NCBI GenBank assembly: GCA_002633025.1
Contig: NMRB01000469.1
Location: forward strand, 188,771 to 252,770
Direction: 5' to 3'
DNA: 64,000 nt
Origin: Notospermus geniculatus
Lineage: Eukaryota; Nemertea; Pilidiophora; Heteronemertea; Lineidae
In this document: positions 1 to 10,809 of the stretch, one piece after another
Layout of the letters: the number at the start of each line of letters is the position of its first letter
How positions within the stretch are numbered: the first letter of the stretch is position 1
Translations under genes and position numbers: made by a program
Notes under the pieces: model-generated
The model's input: the letters and a program-made list of their open reading frames with translations, nothing else
Told to the model about the DNA's origin: nothing
Database searches by the model: none

Positions 1-339
1 ATGAAAGCAGCCCGAGTCGAAGACTTGTAATGACGTGCACGAAGCCCAGATTCGGTTTGCTCGGTTCGATCATAGCGATATTTTCCTGATATTTATCGTC
101 ATATTTCGAACCCAATCGTTTCGTTTTGATGCAAAATAACTTCAGTTATTGACTAAAGATACTCTGAACTTCCACTCAGGTATTATTTCATGACGCGATT
201 GCATATGACCGTAGGGATTTTTTACGATGATCATGGGCATATTTCATGTTAATAATAGTTCTCTGTCAGCCGCCATTATGAACACAATAGCCTTCGTAGA
301 GCACTCGGCCAGGTTGTCGTCACACTCGGAAGTGCGGGA

Positions 340-735
340 AATTTTAAAAATCTTCCGAAGTGGTTTTTTGGACACCACGCCCCCTGGTGAAATATTTCAG
401 AATCTTTTGAGGGGGTAAATTATGTGCCCATTGATCCTCTTCCCAGTGCTGGTGAGTTTGTCCAAGTCATTTATCAATGGAGCGAGCTAGTGGCCAAAAC
501 ATGGTTTGCCTATGACGCCCCCTGGTGTCGTTTGTGTGCGTTGAAACGGGCCGATTTTCGGTTTCCTAGTAGAGTTTCACCAGGGCTACCTTCAGATGAA
601 ATTTTGAGTCTCTGGCTATTACGGTTACAAAACGTCGGGCATAGTTTGACGTCTGGACGGACGGACTGACGCGTGACGCCACTGAATAAGTTATTTGACT
701 AGCTCTGCTGACCTTTGGTCAGCTGAGCTAAAAAT
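340..735. repeat. Diverged CCCCCTGG-type interspersed repeat
   Basis: This stretch carries two blocks of the form GCCCCCTGGTG (near 370 and 518) and ends in a pyrimidine/purine signature, acggacggactgacg, followed by cagctgagct. The same architecture of spaced CCCCCTGG blocks, then gacgg-rich DNA, then an AGCT-centred palindrome recurs at 34190-34625 and, in another variant, in the large repeat family at 1466, 2837, 14033 and 58761. I read it as an old relative of that family. The short open frames here are not coding. Confidence 0.5.
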
Positions 736-739
736 GAAT

Positions 740-915
740 TAAATTGAAAACCCGCACAGTATATTATGTACCCTTGCTAGATGAGCCTACCATAAAAAAT
801 TTTGTGAAATTCCGTTCAGTATTAAAGGCGTAATCGCAGTTTTTGTGTTTCGGCTTTTCGCCCCCTGGTGGCAAAGTGGAGAATCGGATTTGGCCTACCA
901 TAAAAATTGGTTGAC
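740..915. repeat. Fragment of the same repeat superfamily with a CTCF-like motif
   Basis: The order of blocks (AAAACCCG, ATGTACCC, a TAAAAAATTT block, TTTTTGTGTTTCGG, then TCGCCCCCTGGTGG) matches the distal part of the long repeat copies, for example 2050-2180. The block at 58-71 of line 801-880 (858-871) reads on the minus strand as CCACCAGGGGGCGA, a 13/14 match to the vertebrate CTCF core consensus. From 915 to 1460 I see no gene. Confidence 0.5.
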
Positions 916-1465
916 AAAAATCAGAGCTGCATGTTAAAGGGACCATAAAGGCAGTTAATTAGGCTCATATCAGTGTGGTCATTTCATCACAGGTGGCTCT
1001 TGCAACTGACAACCTAAAGATTTGGGCTCAAATGTTGATGTTTAGTGTATTTTACTTGCAATACATGTCAGAGTTTGATTCACAGAGTTAGAGTTAGATG
1101 AGCACATTAGAATGCCTACATGTACATGTATGAGGAGGCTGCCTGTAGGGTCCCTTTAACAAGACTCACTTGATCTGAAAACACTTCACAATGTTGAAGC
1201 TGTCGAATATTTTGCATTCACTTGTTGAATGTAGCCAGAAAGTTTTCTAAACACACTATTTTTTGACTGGAGGCCTTCTTACAAGCAGGAATAAGGACAT
1301 CTGGAAACAGGCCTGGAACTCGACATGAAATTTACAGTGTTCTAGCCAGAAATTTTTCCAAACAGGGTGGGATGACTGCATTTTCCTATGATTTTAAGGC
1401 CCTGGATTTTCAAACAGTGTGGGAGTGAAATTCAAACAAGGTGGTGTACATGTAATATAAATGAA

Positions 1466-2354
1466 ATGGTCCATGGACCATGTGCTCACTCGTTTGGACA
1501 TAACAGTGTAATGACAGAGAGAGGTACATGTCAGTTATGAGCAATCTGGGTCAGGTCATTCCCAAATTGCAGGACTTCAATGATTGTTGGGTTATGGAAC
1601 TTATGCCACCTGGCGGCCATATTGGATGTCCGATCGCGCCAAAACTTCACATGCACATAAAGGTCATCTAGAGGGAGCCACATAGCACATTTGAGCGCTC
1701 TGGGTCAAGTCGTTCCTGAGTTATAGCACATTTCATGATTTTCGGGTTACGCCACCTGGTGGCCATACTGGAAGTTTAATCAGGCCGAAATTTGACGTGC
1801 TTGTAAAGGTCACCTAGAGAGAGGTAAATATCAAGTTTGAGCACTCTGGGTCAAGCCGTTCCTGAGTTATAGCACTTGGACCTGGTGGCCATATTGGATG
1901 TCCGATCGGACCGAAACTCGGTAGTTTTGAAGGTACCCCTCTAATACATGTTTATGCAAGATATGAAGATGCTTGGTGAAATAATGAGGACCTGTGGCAG
2001 GTTCGTCACTTTTGTAGAACTTTGACCTCTGTGACCTTGAAAAGTTGGTCAAATCAAAAACCCGTTATATATGTTATGTATCCTAATTAGATACACCTAT
2101 GATAAAAATTTGGAGACGATCCAGTCATTAGTTCAGCAGTTATTGCACTTTTTGTGTTTTTGGTTTTGGCCACCTGGAGGCCAACCCAAGAATCGAATCG
2201 GACCGAAACTTGGTGTCATAGGTCATCTGACCTAGGGGTATATATGTACCAAGTTTCAGATCAATAGCTCCAGCGGTTACGAAACGTGCCCTGCTAACGG
2301 ACGACGACGACGGACGACGGACACCGCAGGACGGTAAAAGCTCACGAGTGAGCT
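1466..2354 (+). repeat. Large interspersed repeat, copy A
   Basis: The copy opens with the 16-bp palindrome ATGGTCCATGGACCAT (1466-1481) and closes with AGCTCACGAGTGAGCT (2339-2354). Between them are GCCACCTGG(T/C)GGCC blocks whose CCTGG starts at about 1609, 1755, 1881 and 2173, a perfect TGACCT-TGACCT pair at 2023-2028 and 2032-2037, and a gacgac-rich tract before the end. Copies B, C and D share this order. It has no coding capacity and no clear target site duplication. I treat it as a non-autonomous repeat of unknown class. Confidence 0.8.
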
Positions 2355-2836
2355 AAAAACGCATTGCAAGTTACATTTTTAAACAGGGTGGTCAAAATTT
2401 GAACAGGGTGGTAAAAAGACACTGAATTCTGAACAGGGTGGTACTGCTCGGTGAAACTGGCCTGGCTAGAACACTGAAACATGTTCAACAAGACTTCAGC
2501 TGACAACACTCCATAATGTTGAAGCTGTGGAACATTTTGAACTCACTTATTGAATGTAGCCAGAAAGTTTTCTAAACACACTATTTTTGACTGTTGTCTG
2601 GAAGCCTTCTTACAAGCAGGAATGAAGAGATTTCTTGAGTGTTAAGGCAAAACCTAGCAAGATACATTTTGGTTGAATTTGAGTTGATACCATTTTTGGA
2701 CTCACTAGGTTTGGTCTCATCTTCTAAAGCATATTTCTCAAAACTGAAAAAACTTTGACTTGCTAGGTTTGGCCTAACATCCAGATTTGGAAATAGACCT
2801 GGAATTCTACACACAACTTTCAACTTCTTCAATGAA

Positions 2837-3821
2837 ATGGTCCATGGACCATGTGCTCACCCGTTTGGACATAAGAGTGTAATGACAGAGAGAGGTACAT
2901 ATATCAGTTACATGAGCAATCTGGGTACTACCCAGATTGCTACCCAGATTACTTGGGAATGACTTACCGTAAGTCATTCCCAAGTTGTAGGACTTCAATG
3001 ATTTTCAGTTTATGCCACCTGGCGGCCATATTGGATGTCCAATTGGGCCAAAACTTCCACATGCACATAAAGGTCATCTAGAGGGAGCCACATAGCACAT
3101 TTGCGTGCTCTGGGTCAAGTCGTTCCTGAGTTATAGCACATTTGATGATTTTCGGGTTACGGCACCTGGCGGCCATAATGGAAGTTTAATCAGGCCGAAA
3201 TTTGACGTGCTTGTAAAGGTCATCTATCAGGCCAAAATTTGACGTACTTGTAAAGGTCAACTAGAGGGAGGTAACTATCAAGTTTGAGCACTCTGGGTCA
3301 AGCTGTTTCCGAGTTATAGCACTTGGATGATTTTCAGGTTATGCCACCTGGCGGCCATATTGGAAGTCGGGCCGAAACTCGGTATTTTTGAAGGTACCCA
3401 TCTAATACACGTTTACGCGAGAAATGAAGGCGCTCGGTGAAATAATGAAGAACTGTGGCAGGTTCGTTACTTTTGTGGAACTTTGACCTCTGTGACCTTG
3501 AAAAGTACGTCAAATCAAAAACCCGTTATATATGTTATGTATCCTAATTCGATACACCAATGATAAAAATTTGGAGATGATCCAGTCATTAGTTCAGGAG
3601 TTATTGCACTTTTTGTGTTTTGGGTTTTGGCCACCTGAAGGCCAAGTCAAGAATTGAATCGGACCGACACTTGGTGTCATAGGTCATCTGACCAAGGGGT
3701 ATATATGTACCAAGTTTCAGATCAATAACTCCAGCGGTTACGAAATGTGCCCTGCTAACGGACAACCACGGACGACGACGACGACGGACGACGGACCAAG
3801 ACAAAAGCTCACGGGTGACCT
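2837..3821 (+). repeat. Large interspersed repeat, copy B
   Basis: Same order as copy A: palindrome at 2837-2852, CCTGG blocks starting at 3018, 3165, 3347 and 3634, the TGACCT pair at 3484-3489 and 3493-3498, and the terminal AGCTCACGGGTGACCT. The 182-bp spacing between the second and third blocks is explained by a local ~37-bp duplication (the block ending in ttgtaaaggt occurs twice near 3210-3260). A second copy of the tail alone follows at 3855-3983. Confidence 0.8.
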
Positions 3822-3854
3822 AAAAATGGCACCCTTGTTGACCTCGGCGGCGAA

Positions 3855-3983
3855 TATGTACCAAGTTTCAGATCAATAGCCCCAGCGGTTACAAAACGTG
3901 CCCTGCTAACGGACGACGACGACGACGGCCGACGACGGACGACGGACGCTGCACCATTGTAAGAGCTCACGGGTGAGCTAAAA
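3855..3983 (+). repeat. Truncated tail of the large interspersed repeat
   Basis: It repeats the last ~130 bp of copy B (tgtaccaagtttcagatcaa, the gacgacgac tract and a terminal AGCTCACGGGTGAGCT palindrome) directly after copy B's own tail. This is probably a tandem duplication or the remnant of a second insertion. Confidence 0.65.
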
Positions 3984-3999
3984 ACTGTCCAGGATTCAG

Positions 4000-4566
4000 T
4001 GCCCATATTCATAAAACTACTTAAGTCTAAGTGTGGCACTTATCCTTTGTTTAACACAAAAGATAAGTATCACACTTAGACCAGCTCCAGCTGTTCCCTC
4101 CAGGTGGCAGTACTGCTCACCTAGGAGGGACCAGCCCCAGACGAAGTATTTTCGTAATCACATCCGGGTACCCGCACCCCGATTCTGGGTGCGCATACCC
4201 AGATGTAATTCATACACAGAGCTATTCGTTAAGTCAGAGCATCGACTCAGCTCCTATGTCGCAGGAACGCTGATAAAAATACAGAAAATTATTAAAATGT
4301 AAATAATTATGTGTCATAAAGCTTGATAAGACTAATTTGACACATTGTTATTGCGGTCCGCTAAGAAATACATTGTACTTATGGCGCGTTTAATCGTCTG
4401 TGTGTGAGCGCCACCTGTGCTGAGATGTTGGAACTAGCATAACCAGAATGAATACGTCTGGGGCCAGACTCTGATCCAAGCGTAGGAAGCGTATAGTGAC
4501 ATCAGAGGCTGGCGGTGCGAGACTAGTATCGCACTTTGACTTAAGTATGTTTATGAATATGGACCC
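4000..4566. mobile_element. Short hairpin element split by a later insertion
   Basis: Left half 4003-4080 (CCCATATTCATAAAACTACT onward) and right half ~4525-4566 (GACTTAAGTATGTTTATGAATATGG) together match the uninterrupted hairpin elements at 17165-17272 and 62259-62366. The intervening ~450 bp starts and ends with copies of AGTATCxCACTT (about 4066 and 4527), which look like a target duplication. The inserted DNA has a CTCF-like block CCTCCAGGTGGCAG at 4097-4110 and inverted CCCCAGACG/CGTCTGGGG blocks. From 4566 to 5415 I see no gene. Confidence 0.55.
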
Positions 4567-5431
4567 TGAACTCTAGACGGAACTTTCAACTTCTTCAAAA
4601 ACTGTTCAGGATTCAGAAGTGAAACTCAGGTTTGTTTGTGAACAAGTGGACTACAAATACAATATTCCTTTCTGGGACATGGTGTCCTGTAGGTGACTAC
4701 TACCAACAATATAAGTACCAAGAATGTATAACTAGTAATAAGGCAAAAGGGTGGGCATTAAGTTACTTTTTCTGATAATAGAGGGTGTACGGTAATTATA
4801 GGCCTTCTAAGTAAACAACCAACGCTTAGATTGTGGTTGTTGACTGCAATGTATCATTTAGAATATCATCAATATTCTTATGTAAAGTTCCAGACAAATT
4901 ACTCGGATTCAAAATTTTTTGATTTTGGTGAAATCATGGATTTGTTGTATAGGTCAGAGTGCCCAACTCGGATCACTTTGAAAACGGGTCCATTCAAAAA
5001 TGTTTTGTAGCTCGTTTATTTCTGAGTGCATATAATTATGGGAGGTGTCATTTTGTCCATAATGATCTTCTCTACACAATAATCCTTCACAAATTAAGAT
5101 CCATTCGGTTACAGGGTCACCAGAGGCAATTTACTAAACTTGTTTTTGGCACATATTCGGAGTTGCACATTCTTGGTACTTCTTGATTGTACTGATACAA
5201 CGGATACAACAGTAAATTAACACCGTCCCTTCACACTTAATGACTTATTTTCTTTTGACTTCTGACGTCATGAATAGCCACCATGACGTCATTCTGACGC
5301 ATGTGGACATGCTGGCTCCTGGGGTTGGCAAACCGACACTCCTCAGTGTTAGCATTTTGTCAACCAGCATGCACGCATGCGTCAAAAACAACGTCATGAC
5401 ATCGCAGTTGCTGCCAATAATGTGTGGCTTA

Positions 5432-5690
5432 TAATAATAATAATAATAATGTGTGGCTTATAGTGCCTTTTACATTTAAGTGTCAAGGCACTTCACATTA
5501 TTACCCAGCCTAATCCAGAAACCTTTCTGTAGAAACCAAGGGCAGCTACAATCAAGCGCACGCATGGACATTTCAGGCCAGTTGAGAGTATACAGAGTGG
5601 CACAGCCAGGGATTGAACCCGCAACCTTCCGATCACGAGTCCAACGCTCTAACCATTGTGCCACCGCGCTCCCCATGCTGCCCAACATGG
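5432..5690 (-). mobile_element. tRNA-derived SINE
   Basis: On the minus strand the head (about 5680 to 5605) has pol III promoter boxes: A box TGGCACAATGGTT (5651-5663) and B box GGTTCAATCCC (5609-5619). A unique body follows and it ends in a TAA/ATT microsatellite at about 5432-5450. ATGTGTGGCTTAT occurs on both sides of the microsatellite (about 5420 and 5450). The cloverleaf is degenerate, with anticodon-stem mispairs, so this is a SINE and not a functional tRNA gene. Confidence 0.7.
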
Positions 5691-5995
5691 TGTAGTTGTA
5701 ATGTCGGAAAACAATCTATACAGGTAATAAATTTCAGTTTGTGACCTGGCCTCATAGTTGCAAAACATGCCACTTTGAGAGACTGACTGACAAACCGACG
5801 CCACACAAAACCTTATGACCAATATGCTACACCTCCTATTGGAGGCGGGCATTATGCTACGCCTCCTCTTGGAGGCGGGCAATATGCTACGCCTCCAAGA
5901 AGCAGGCATATAAAAACTCGAAAATCAGAGAGGAAGAGCTTGGCAGGGGAGGGGGATTTTTCCCTTTCTCTGCCCTCTAACAACAAGTATGCTTT
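5690..5995 (+). repeat. Two-copy repeat with GGAGGCGGGC array and TATA-like box, copy 1
   Basis: Matches 12782-13076 over nearly its whole length (gtaatgt.ggaaaacaatctatacagg, then tttcagtttgtgacctggcc, then GGCATATAAA and cagagaggaagagcttgg). At 5826-5890 a ~28-bp unit, tatgctacgcctcc.., is present about three times. The GCATATAAA box followed by a purine-rich leader looks promoter-like, but no open frame after it resembles a known protein. From 5995 to 6990 I see no gene. Confidence 0.6.
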
Positions 5996-7034
5996 AATTA
6001 CGAGCATAAGAAATATGCAATCGAAAAAATCAGGCCAATCTTTGACCTCAGTGGAGCAACTAATTGCTCTTGATTGTGACCAAATTTTGTGCATGTCAAA
6101 TGTGAGAAGTATTTCTTCTGCAGTTTGTCTAAGGCACTGGAACATTGTCATGGGGCTATCCCATTAAACTTATCCGTGAGTCCGCCCTAAACCCAGAAGG
6201 CATGAGAAGTGTTTGGAGCCAACATCTCGACGCTACCAACGCCATGCACTCCGTGCACTCCGCGGCTATAAGCAACTTGTGCTAGGACCTGCTTGGTAGA
6301 AGCATTGGGAGTATCAACAGATACACATGGATCTGTATTGTTCTTAACACAGTTCCATGTCCCAGTCCCTATCCAATTCCACCCCTCACCCGGAATTCCT
6401 CATTGGGGTCATGATTGATATACATGTGTAGCAACACTTGTATATCAGGAGGGAGCTTTGAATGATGACTGAATTCTCAAACCTCGCTGAAACTTCCAAT
6501 GATGAAAGGCCGTTCTATTATATTTTCAATGCACCCCCAAAGAGCTACATCAATATGTGAAATATAATCGAAAGACCTGAACTCATCATTGCAAGCTTCC
6601 TCCTATCAAGCCGATTTCACCAGGCTGCCTACCGTCTTAGGTATCCACTCTACGGCCCGAAGGAAGTTTCTGACAATGCCCAAGCCTCTCCACAGACAAA
6701 CTGACGCACCTGTAGCCAGGGAGAAGAAATCTCCCCACCTTTGAACATTTTTAGCTTTCTCTCTGGATTAATGCTCAAATCTCACTTTGCACTTGGCTGA
6801 GCTGAGCTCTGTCGTTTATCCAATGTTGGATTGCTTTCAAAATAGGCTTCCTCTCTGTTTTCAGAACACCACCAATACCAGAGGCATGCATTGCAAGGTG
6901 GTGGGCGTGTTTCAGAGGTCCAAGGAGCACATACCCCAATACGATATACTAAAATTTCAATTCCGGTACATAGTCACACCAGTGGTTTGAATCTTCTAGT
7001 TGGTGTTCATGTGATATGGGCCAAAGTGTATTTT

Positions 7035-7110
7035 TCAAGATGTCCACCTGGCGGCCATATTTGTAGTCCGATAGGGCTAAAACTTCAGCATACATAAGGT
7101 AACTGGATAT
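7035..7110 (+). repeat. Fragment of the large interspersed repeat
   Basis: Only one module is left: a TCCACCTGGCGGCCATAT block followed by gtccgat.gggctaaaactt and a degenerate tail. It matches the module at 1603-1660. Confidence 0.55.
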
Positions 7111-7639
7111 ACAGGAAGTTGAAGTTTGCTCTCGATGGGCAATTCACCGTTGTGGTTCAAAGACTTATGTTGAGACCAATGACACAAACAAATGCTTGGA
7201 GTTGAATTGCCCGTAGAGAGTGAACTTGTGCGAGAAAAAGTCTCAAGTTGAGCAGCACCATCAGAAATCACGATCACAGCCAACACATTCCAGTCCGTGA
7301 ATAGTCCTCAACATGAACAGAAAAATTGGTACTTCAAACACAATCCAGTCTGTGAATAGTCCTCAACAGAAAAATTGGTATTTCACACATCGATATGAAT
7401 CCAGGACTTGAGGAGAGCTGAGTTGAAAATGACCATCTCCTGGAGGTTCCCCGCATAATCCGTAGGCCGGAAGTCCGACAGTTAGAAGTCGTTGAAGTAG
7501 AAACGGTCCGGAGAGAACTTAAACTGAGGCTCCACAGCGTCAGATCACCATTGCAACGCATTGGATCCAGAATCGACTTCGCTTGCGACCAAGTGTTCAA
7601 TTCTGGAGTCCTGGAATGGAAAAACTTCGATAAAACACT

Positions 7640-7806
7640 ATCGAAAACTAATGAATTTGAAAATGACTTACAAACACCATCGAAAACTATTGATTTTGAA
7701 AACGACTTGCGAACACCATCAAAAACTATTGAATTTGAAAACAACTTGCAAACATCATCGAAAACTACTGAATTTGAAAACGACTTACAAACACCATCAA
7801 TTCCAA
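7640..7806. repeat. 39-bp tandem repeat, about four units
   Basis: Successive units read aaaactattgaatttgaaaa + cgacttacaaacaccatcg with small changes. Because the unit is a multiple of three, every frame stays open on both strands, giving repetitive 13-residue peptides of no recognisable family. I treat these as repeat artefacts, not genes. From 7806 to 8116 I see nothing else. Confidence 0.75.
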
Positions 7807-8116
7807 TAAAATACATCTGGGGTCATATTCATGAAGCCTGTCGCAACTTTGCGTGCCGCAAATCTATTGTAAGGCAGTCAGTCAGTGAATAATCAAGCAG
7901 GTGCAGTGAAACAACAGACTTGCGGGTACACAAAGCTGCAATGGCTTTGCGAATTTGGCCCCAATTATAACAGAAAGTTATTCCTGTGGGATTTTGGGAC
8001 ACGTGTAAGGAAATGGTAAACATACCCACAAATAGAATCATAACATACGGTACTGAGGATGCCACAATGAATTTACATTGTACACATGACGCCAGTTTTT
8101 CAGTTGGCCATACATA

Positions 8117-8341
8117 TGTGACGGTGAAATAATTTGTCTGTATTGGCAGCCCATAGGTTGCGGCCCGTACGGTGGCGCCGCGCAGCGGAGTTAGTGTAAA
8201 TCATCGGGCTCTACCATGTGTCTTCGGACAGAGAGCTCGCGCTCTACAAGTTGTCAATTGTTTTGTGGAGTTTATGAGAATAAAAGCTAAAACCGAATCC
8301 GAATTGTCGTTATCTGAGGTAAGAGACATCAGTACCTCACA
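8117..8341 (+). repeat. 5' LTR of the gypsy-type element
   Basis: It runs from TGTGACGGTG to TACCTCACA. The repeat boundary is fixed by comparison with 11231-11455 and by the primer-binding site that starts at 8343. It contains aataaaa near 8278-8284, a plausible poly(A) signal in the expected region. The 60-62 residue open frame inside both LTRs is incidental. Confidence 0.88.
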
Positions 8342-8342
8342 C

Positions 8343-8360
8343 TGGCGCCCGTGACGTGGG
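8343..8360 (+). promoter_or_regulatory. Primer-binding site
   Basis: TGGCGCCCGTGACGTGGG directly follows the 5' LTR and begins with the TGG that pairs with the CCA end of a tRNA. Its place and the TGGCGCC start are typical of LTR retroelements. I do not assign the primer tRNA. Confidence 0.7.
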
Positions 8361-9538
8361 GCCTGAGCCAGAGTTAAAGCTGGGATTTGACATTTTATGC
8401 GGTGACATAGAATCGCCAGTCAGTGACAGTGCAGCGGCCATTTTGGTAAGTCGGATGGTCAAGGCAGACAAGTGACATTCCGTGTAGGCCTGCTCCGTCA
8501 GTAATCGATGTGCGTGCCAGATTTTGCACTGTATATGACCTAGGGTTCACCAGGTTAACAAGTATTAGGCTACGGCACATTAGCAGCTGTGATGAATCTT
8601 GCTACGGTCATGATGCACGGCGATCTCGCGTACACAGCAATGTATTGATTGATGCCGATCCGTCACGTGAAACATCCCGGCGTTCTGATTCGCCGAGGCG
8701 ACCTCACCCACCGCTCGTCTGTCTTTCAACCATCCTCGCCTGAAGAAAGGTGTTATGAATAGGAAATAATGCTCATCTTGGGACGCAAAAAATAGAATTA
8801 ATTACGTCGTTTACTGTGTTCGAGACAGGATTGACTGAACACGCGGGTTCCCTGTTACTAGACAACAGAGGTATTTTGGTCAGAATCCCAGGATGAAGGC
8901 CGTAGCCGCCTGAGAAACCCACTTGAGTTGCAGAAGCTTGATGAAATTGCCGATTCAAATTGGAAACAAACGGAATTTCGTTACAAAATTAACATTTGCT
9001 CTCTGTCATCTAGTGCAGACGATAGTTTAGAACGTGTTGATGTAAAGATTGGCGTATTAGAGTTTGGATTTGTTGAGATAAATCACATCCCAGCTTCTCA
9101 GTTGAGCATGGAATGCGCCGGAATTCCGCCGTCCGGACCACACTTTTATAATCAACTGAACACGTTGCGCGAATTCGGAACTGCGGCTGGGCGAATCTAT
9201 GCATAAATTAGAACTATGTTTCTGCAACATGCTGAAAGGTGGCGCGGGGGCATGACTCGCCTGCGAGATCGCCGTGGATGAGTCTCACATGGCCATGTCT
9301 GGATTGATTCGATAGTATATGGAGCGCCGTATCTGCATTAATTCACTGACGTCTACAATACATGGGTGTAACTTTGCGATTTTGCCTGTCAATGTTTTTA
9401 GTTATGGAATTGCAGTTGTCTGCTGTGGGGTTGCCACTCAGCCTTCTGATAGTGACAGGTACTAGTACAAGCACGCTTTAGTCATTGACGGCATTCATCT
9501 GATCCAGGAAACAGTCATATGTGAAAATCGGACTGAAA

Positions 9539-9631
9539 ATGGCAGCAACTGTTCGAGCAAAATTGAAAGAGTTTAGTGGTGAGTCATCGGAGGATTTTTG
9601 GCTGTGGTTTAAGTTTTGCAGACTACCATGA
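9539..9631 (+). pseudogene. Short gag-like N-terminal fragment
   Basis: A 30-residue open frame (start MAATVRAKLKEFSGE, then SEDFWLWF) resembles the beginning of gag proteins, where a short leader precedes a FSG..DEF.W motif. It stops after 30 codons and pol-type coding follows in another frame 15 bp before the stop. The rest of gag, including any zinc knuckle, is absent. The assignment rests on pattern and position only. Confidence 0.4.
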
Positions 9632-10142
9632 TCCCATGGAGGATGGACGTCATCATTCCTGCCTGTCTCCCATTCGGTCCTGGATTTCCGAACCTCAGTT
9701 TTGAAGGTGTATTAGAGCCCAGTAATTCCCCTGGATTGGTTGTATCACGGATTGCGGCGACGGTGGAGATGTACCCCGAGTCGGAGCCGTTGCAGATATC
9801 CAAGGGGACTTGTCTTGGAGATTTTCATTGCCTTGGAGGTTGTGAATCCGATACCGTTCGGAAGATGGAGGAATTCCAACTGGATGACTCGGAAGATCGC
9901 GAGGGTGAGGCAGTCGACGGTGAAGGGGTTTCCTCCGTCGACCTGTCTGCATGCAAACCGAAGAACATGACGAAGGGACAGAGGTCATGGCTGAAACCCC
10001 TTTTGGAAGGGTACAACGTTGTTTTCGGTACGACATCAAACGCTGGAGGGTTTACAGATCTGGCGGAGCACCATGCCGACATGGGAGATGTGTGTCCTTT
10101 AAAGCAAGCACCTCGTCGAGTCCATTTCCACTTGCAGGCTAG
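9616..10142 (+). pseudogene. Ty3/gypsy pol fragment, protease end to RT start
   Basis: The frame encodes an acidic linker followed by a motif pair typical of gypsy pol just upstream of reverse transcriptase: a stretch where the protein is described as arming against a shield-like target (LEGYNVVFGT), then TDLAEHHADMGD and PLKQAPRRVHF. In the family these correspond to the F..VF, HxIDTGD and PI(K/R)QxPRR positions. The reading frame is lost around 10140 and resumes one frame over. No catalytic RT residues are reached. Confidence 0.7.
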
Positions 10143-10484
10143 TTGGGGGGACAGATCGACGACATGTTTCAAGATGGGATCGTGGAGCTTTGCCCGGTCC
10201 CAGGTCATCACACGGTCCTTGTGAAGAAGAAGTTCGGTGCATTCCGCCGCCCGCTGATGATCAGCATGATGACAATCATGATTGATGGAGTATTGCCGGA
10301 AAACATGGATCAGCCGGAGCCTGACCCTATTCCCCAACGGGGGGAGGAGATTGTTGAAGCAGCTCCAGAACAACGGATATCAACTCATGGCAGGACATTG
10401 AGGGCACCATTATATATGATTACGTTCGGAACATTTCACGTCTCCTTTGGACTTATTAAGCAGACGAATCTAGGGAGTACTTAG
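10143..10484 (+). pseudogene. Ty3/gypsy pol fragment, RT start joined to C-terminal tail
   Basis: It begins with the IDDMFQDGIVE segment, equivalent to the I..ML..GIIEPS helix before RT palm motif 1, and continues to VLVKKKFGAFR, where a full element would proceed into the RT palm. Instead the sequence jumps to a proline/arginine-rich tail (PDPIPQRGEEIV, then HGRTLRAPLYM) like the C-terminus after integrase. An internal deletion of RT to integrase explains this. It is non-functional. Confidence 0.65.
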
Positions 10485-10809
10485 GAATTGTGCCTTAGGA
10501 TTTTCAGATGACCCTATTTTTGGAATCTCAAGTTTTCTGTGTAGTCGTATCAATCATTTTATGGACAGAATGTCCGGATAGGACAGTCAGTGGATTGTGT
10601 TCGCTTTATTTAGTTTATCATGCTCAGGGTGTGTTCTATGGTCATCAGATTGTGTCATTCTCCTGAGGAAGTTAATTGTGTTTGTCTTACTACCGTTTAA
10701 AGGCACTATGAGAACAGGGATTATACTGTGAGGAGGTTGTGAATCTATTGACATTACTGATGAGAATTTAAGGACTGATGTGTTGAATTATGCCATGTTG
10801 CAATTTACA

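Noticed and set aside
5476-5688. SAVAQWLERWTRDRKVAGSIPG-type peptide
   Set aside because: A well-known translation of a tRNA-derived SINE head, not a protein.
7334-7892. Overlapping open frames of 82-160 residues on both strands
   Set aside because: Produced by a 39-bp tandem repeat that keeps every frame open.
8172-8354. 62-residue frame repeated at 11286
   Set aside because: Encoded by the LTR itself; the duplication reflects the two LTRs.
9825-10373. 182-residue minus-strand frame
   Set aside because: Shadow of the gypsy-type pol remnant on the plus strand.
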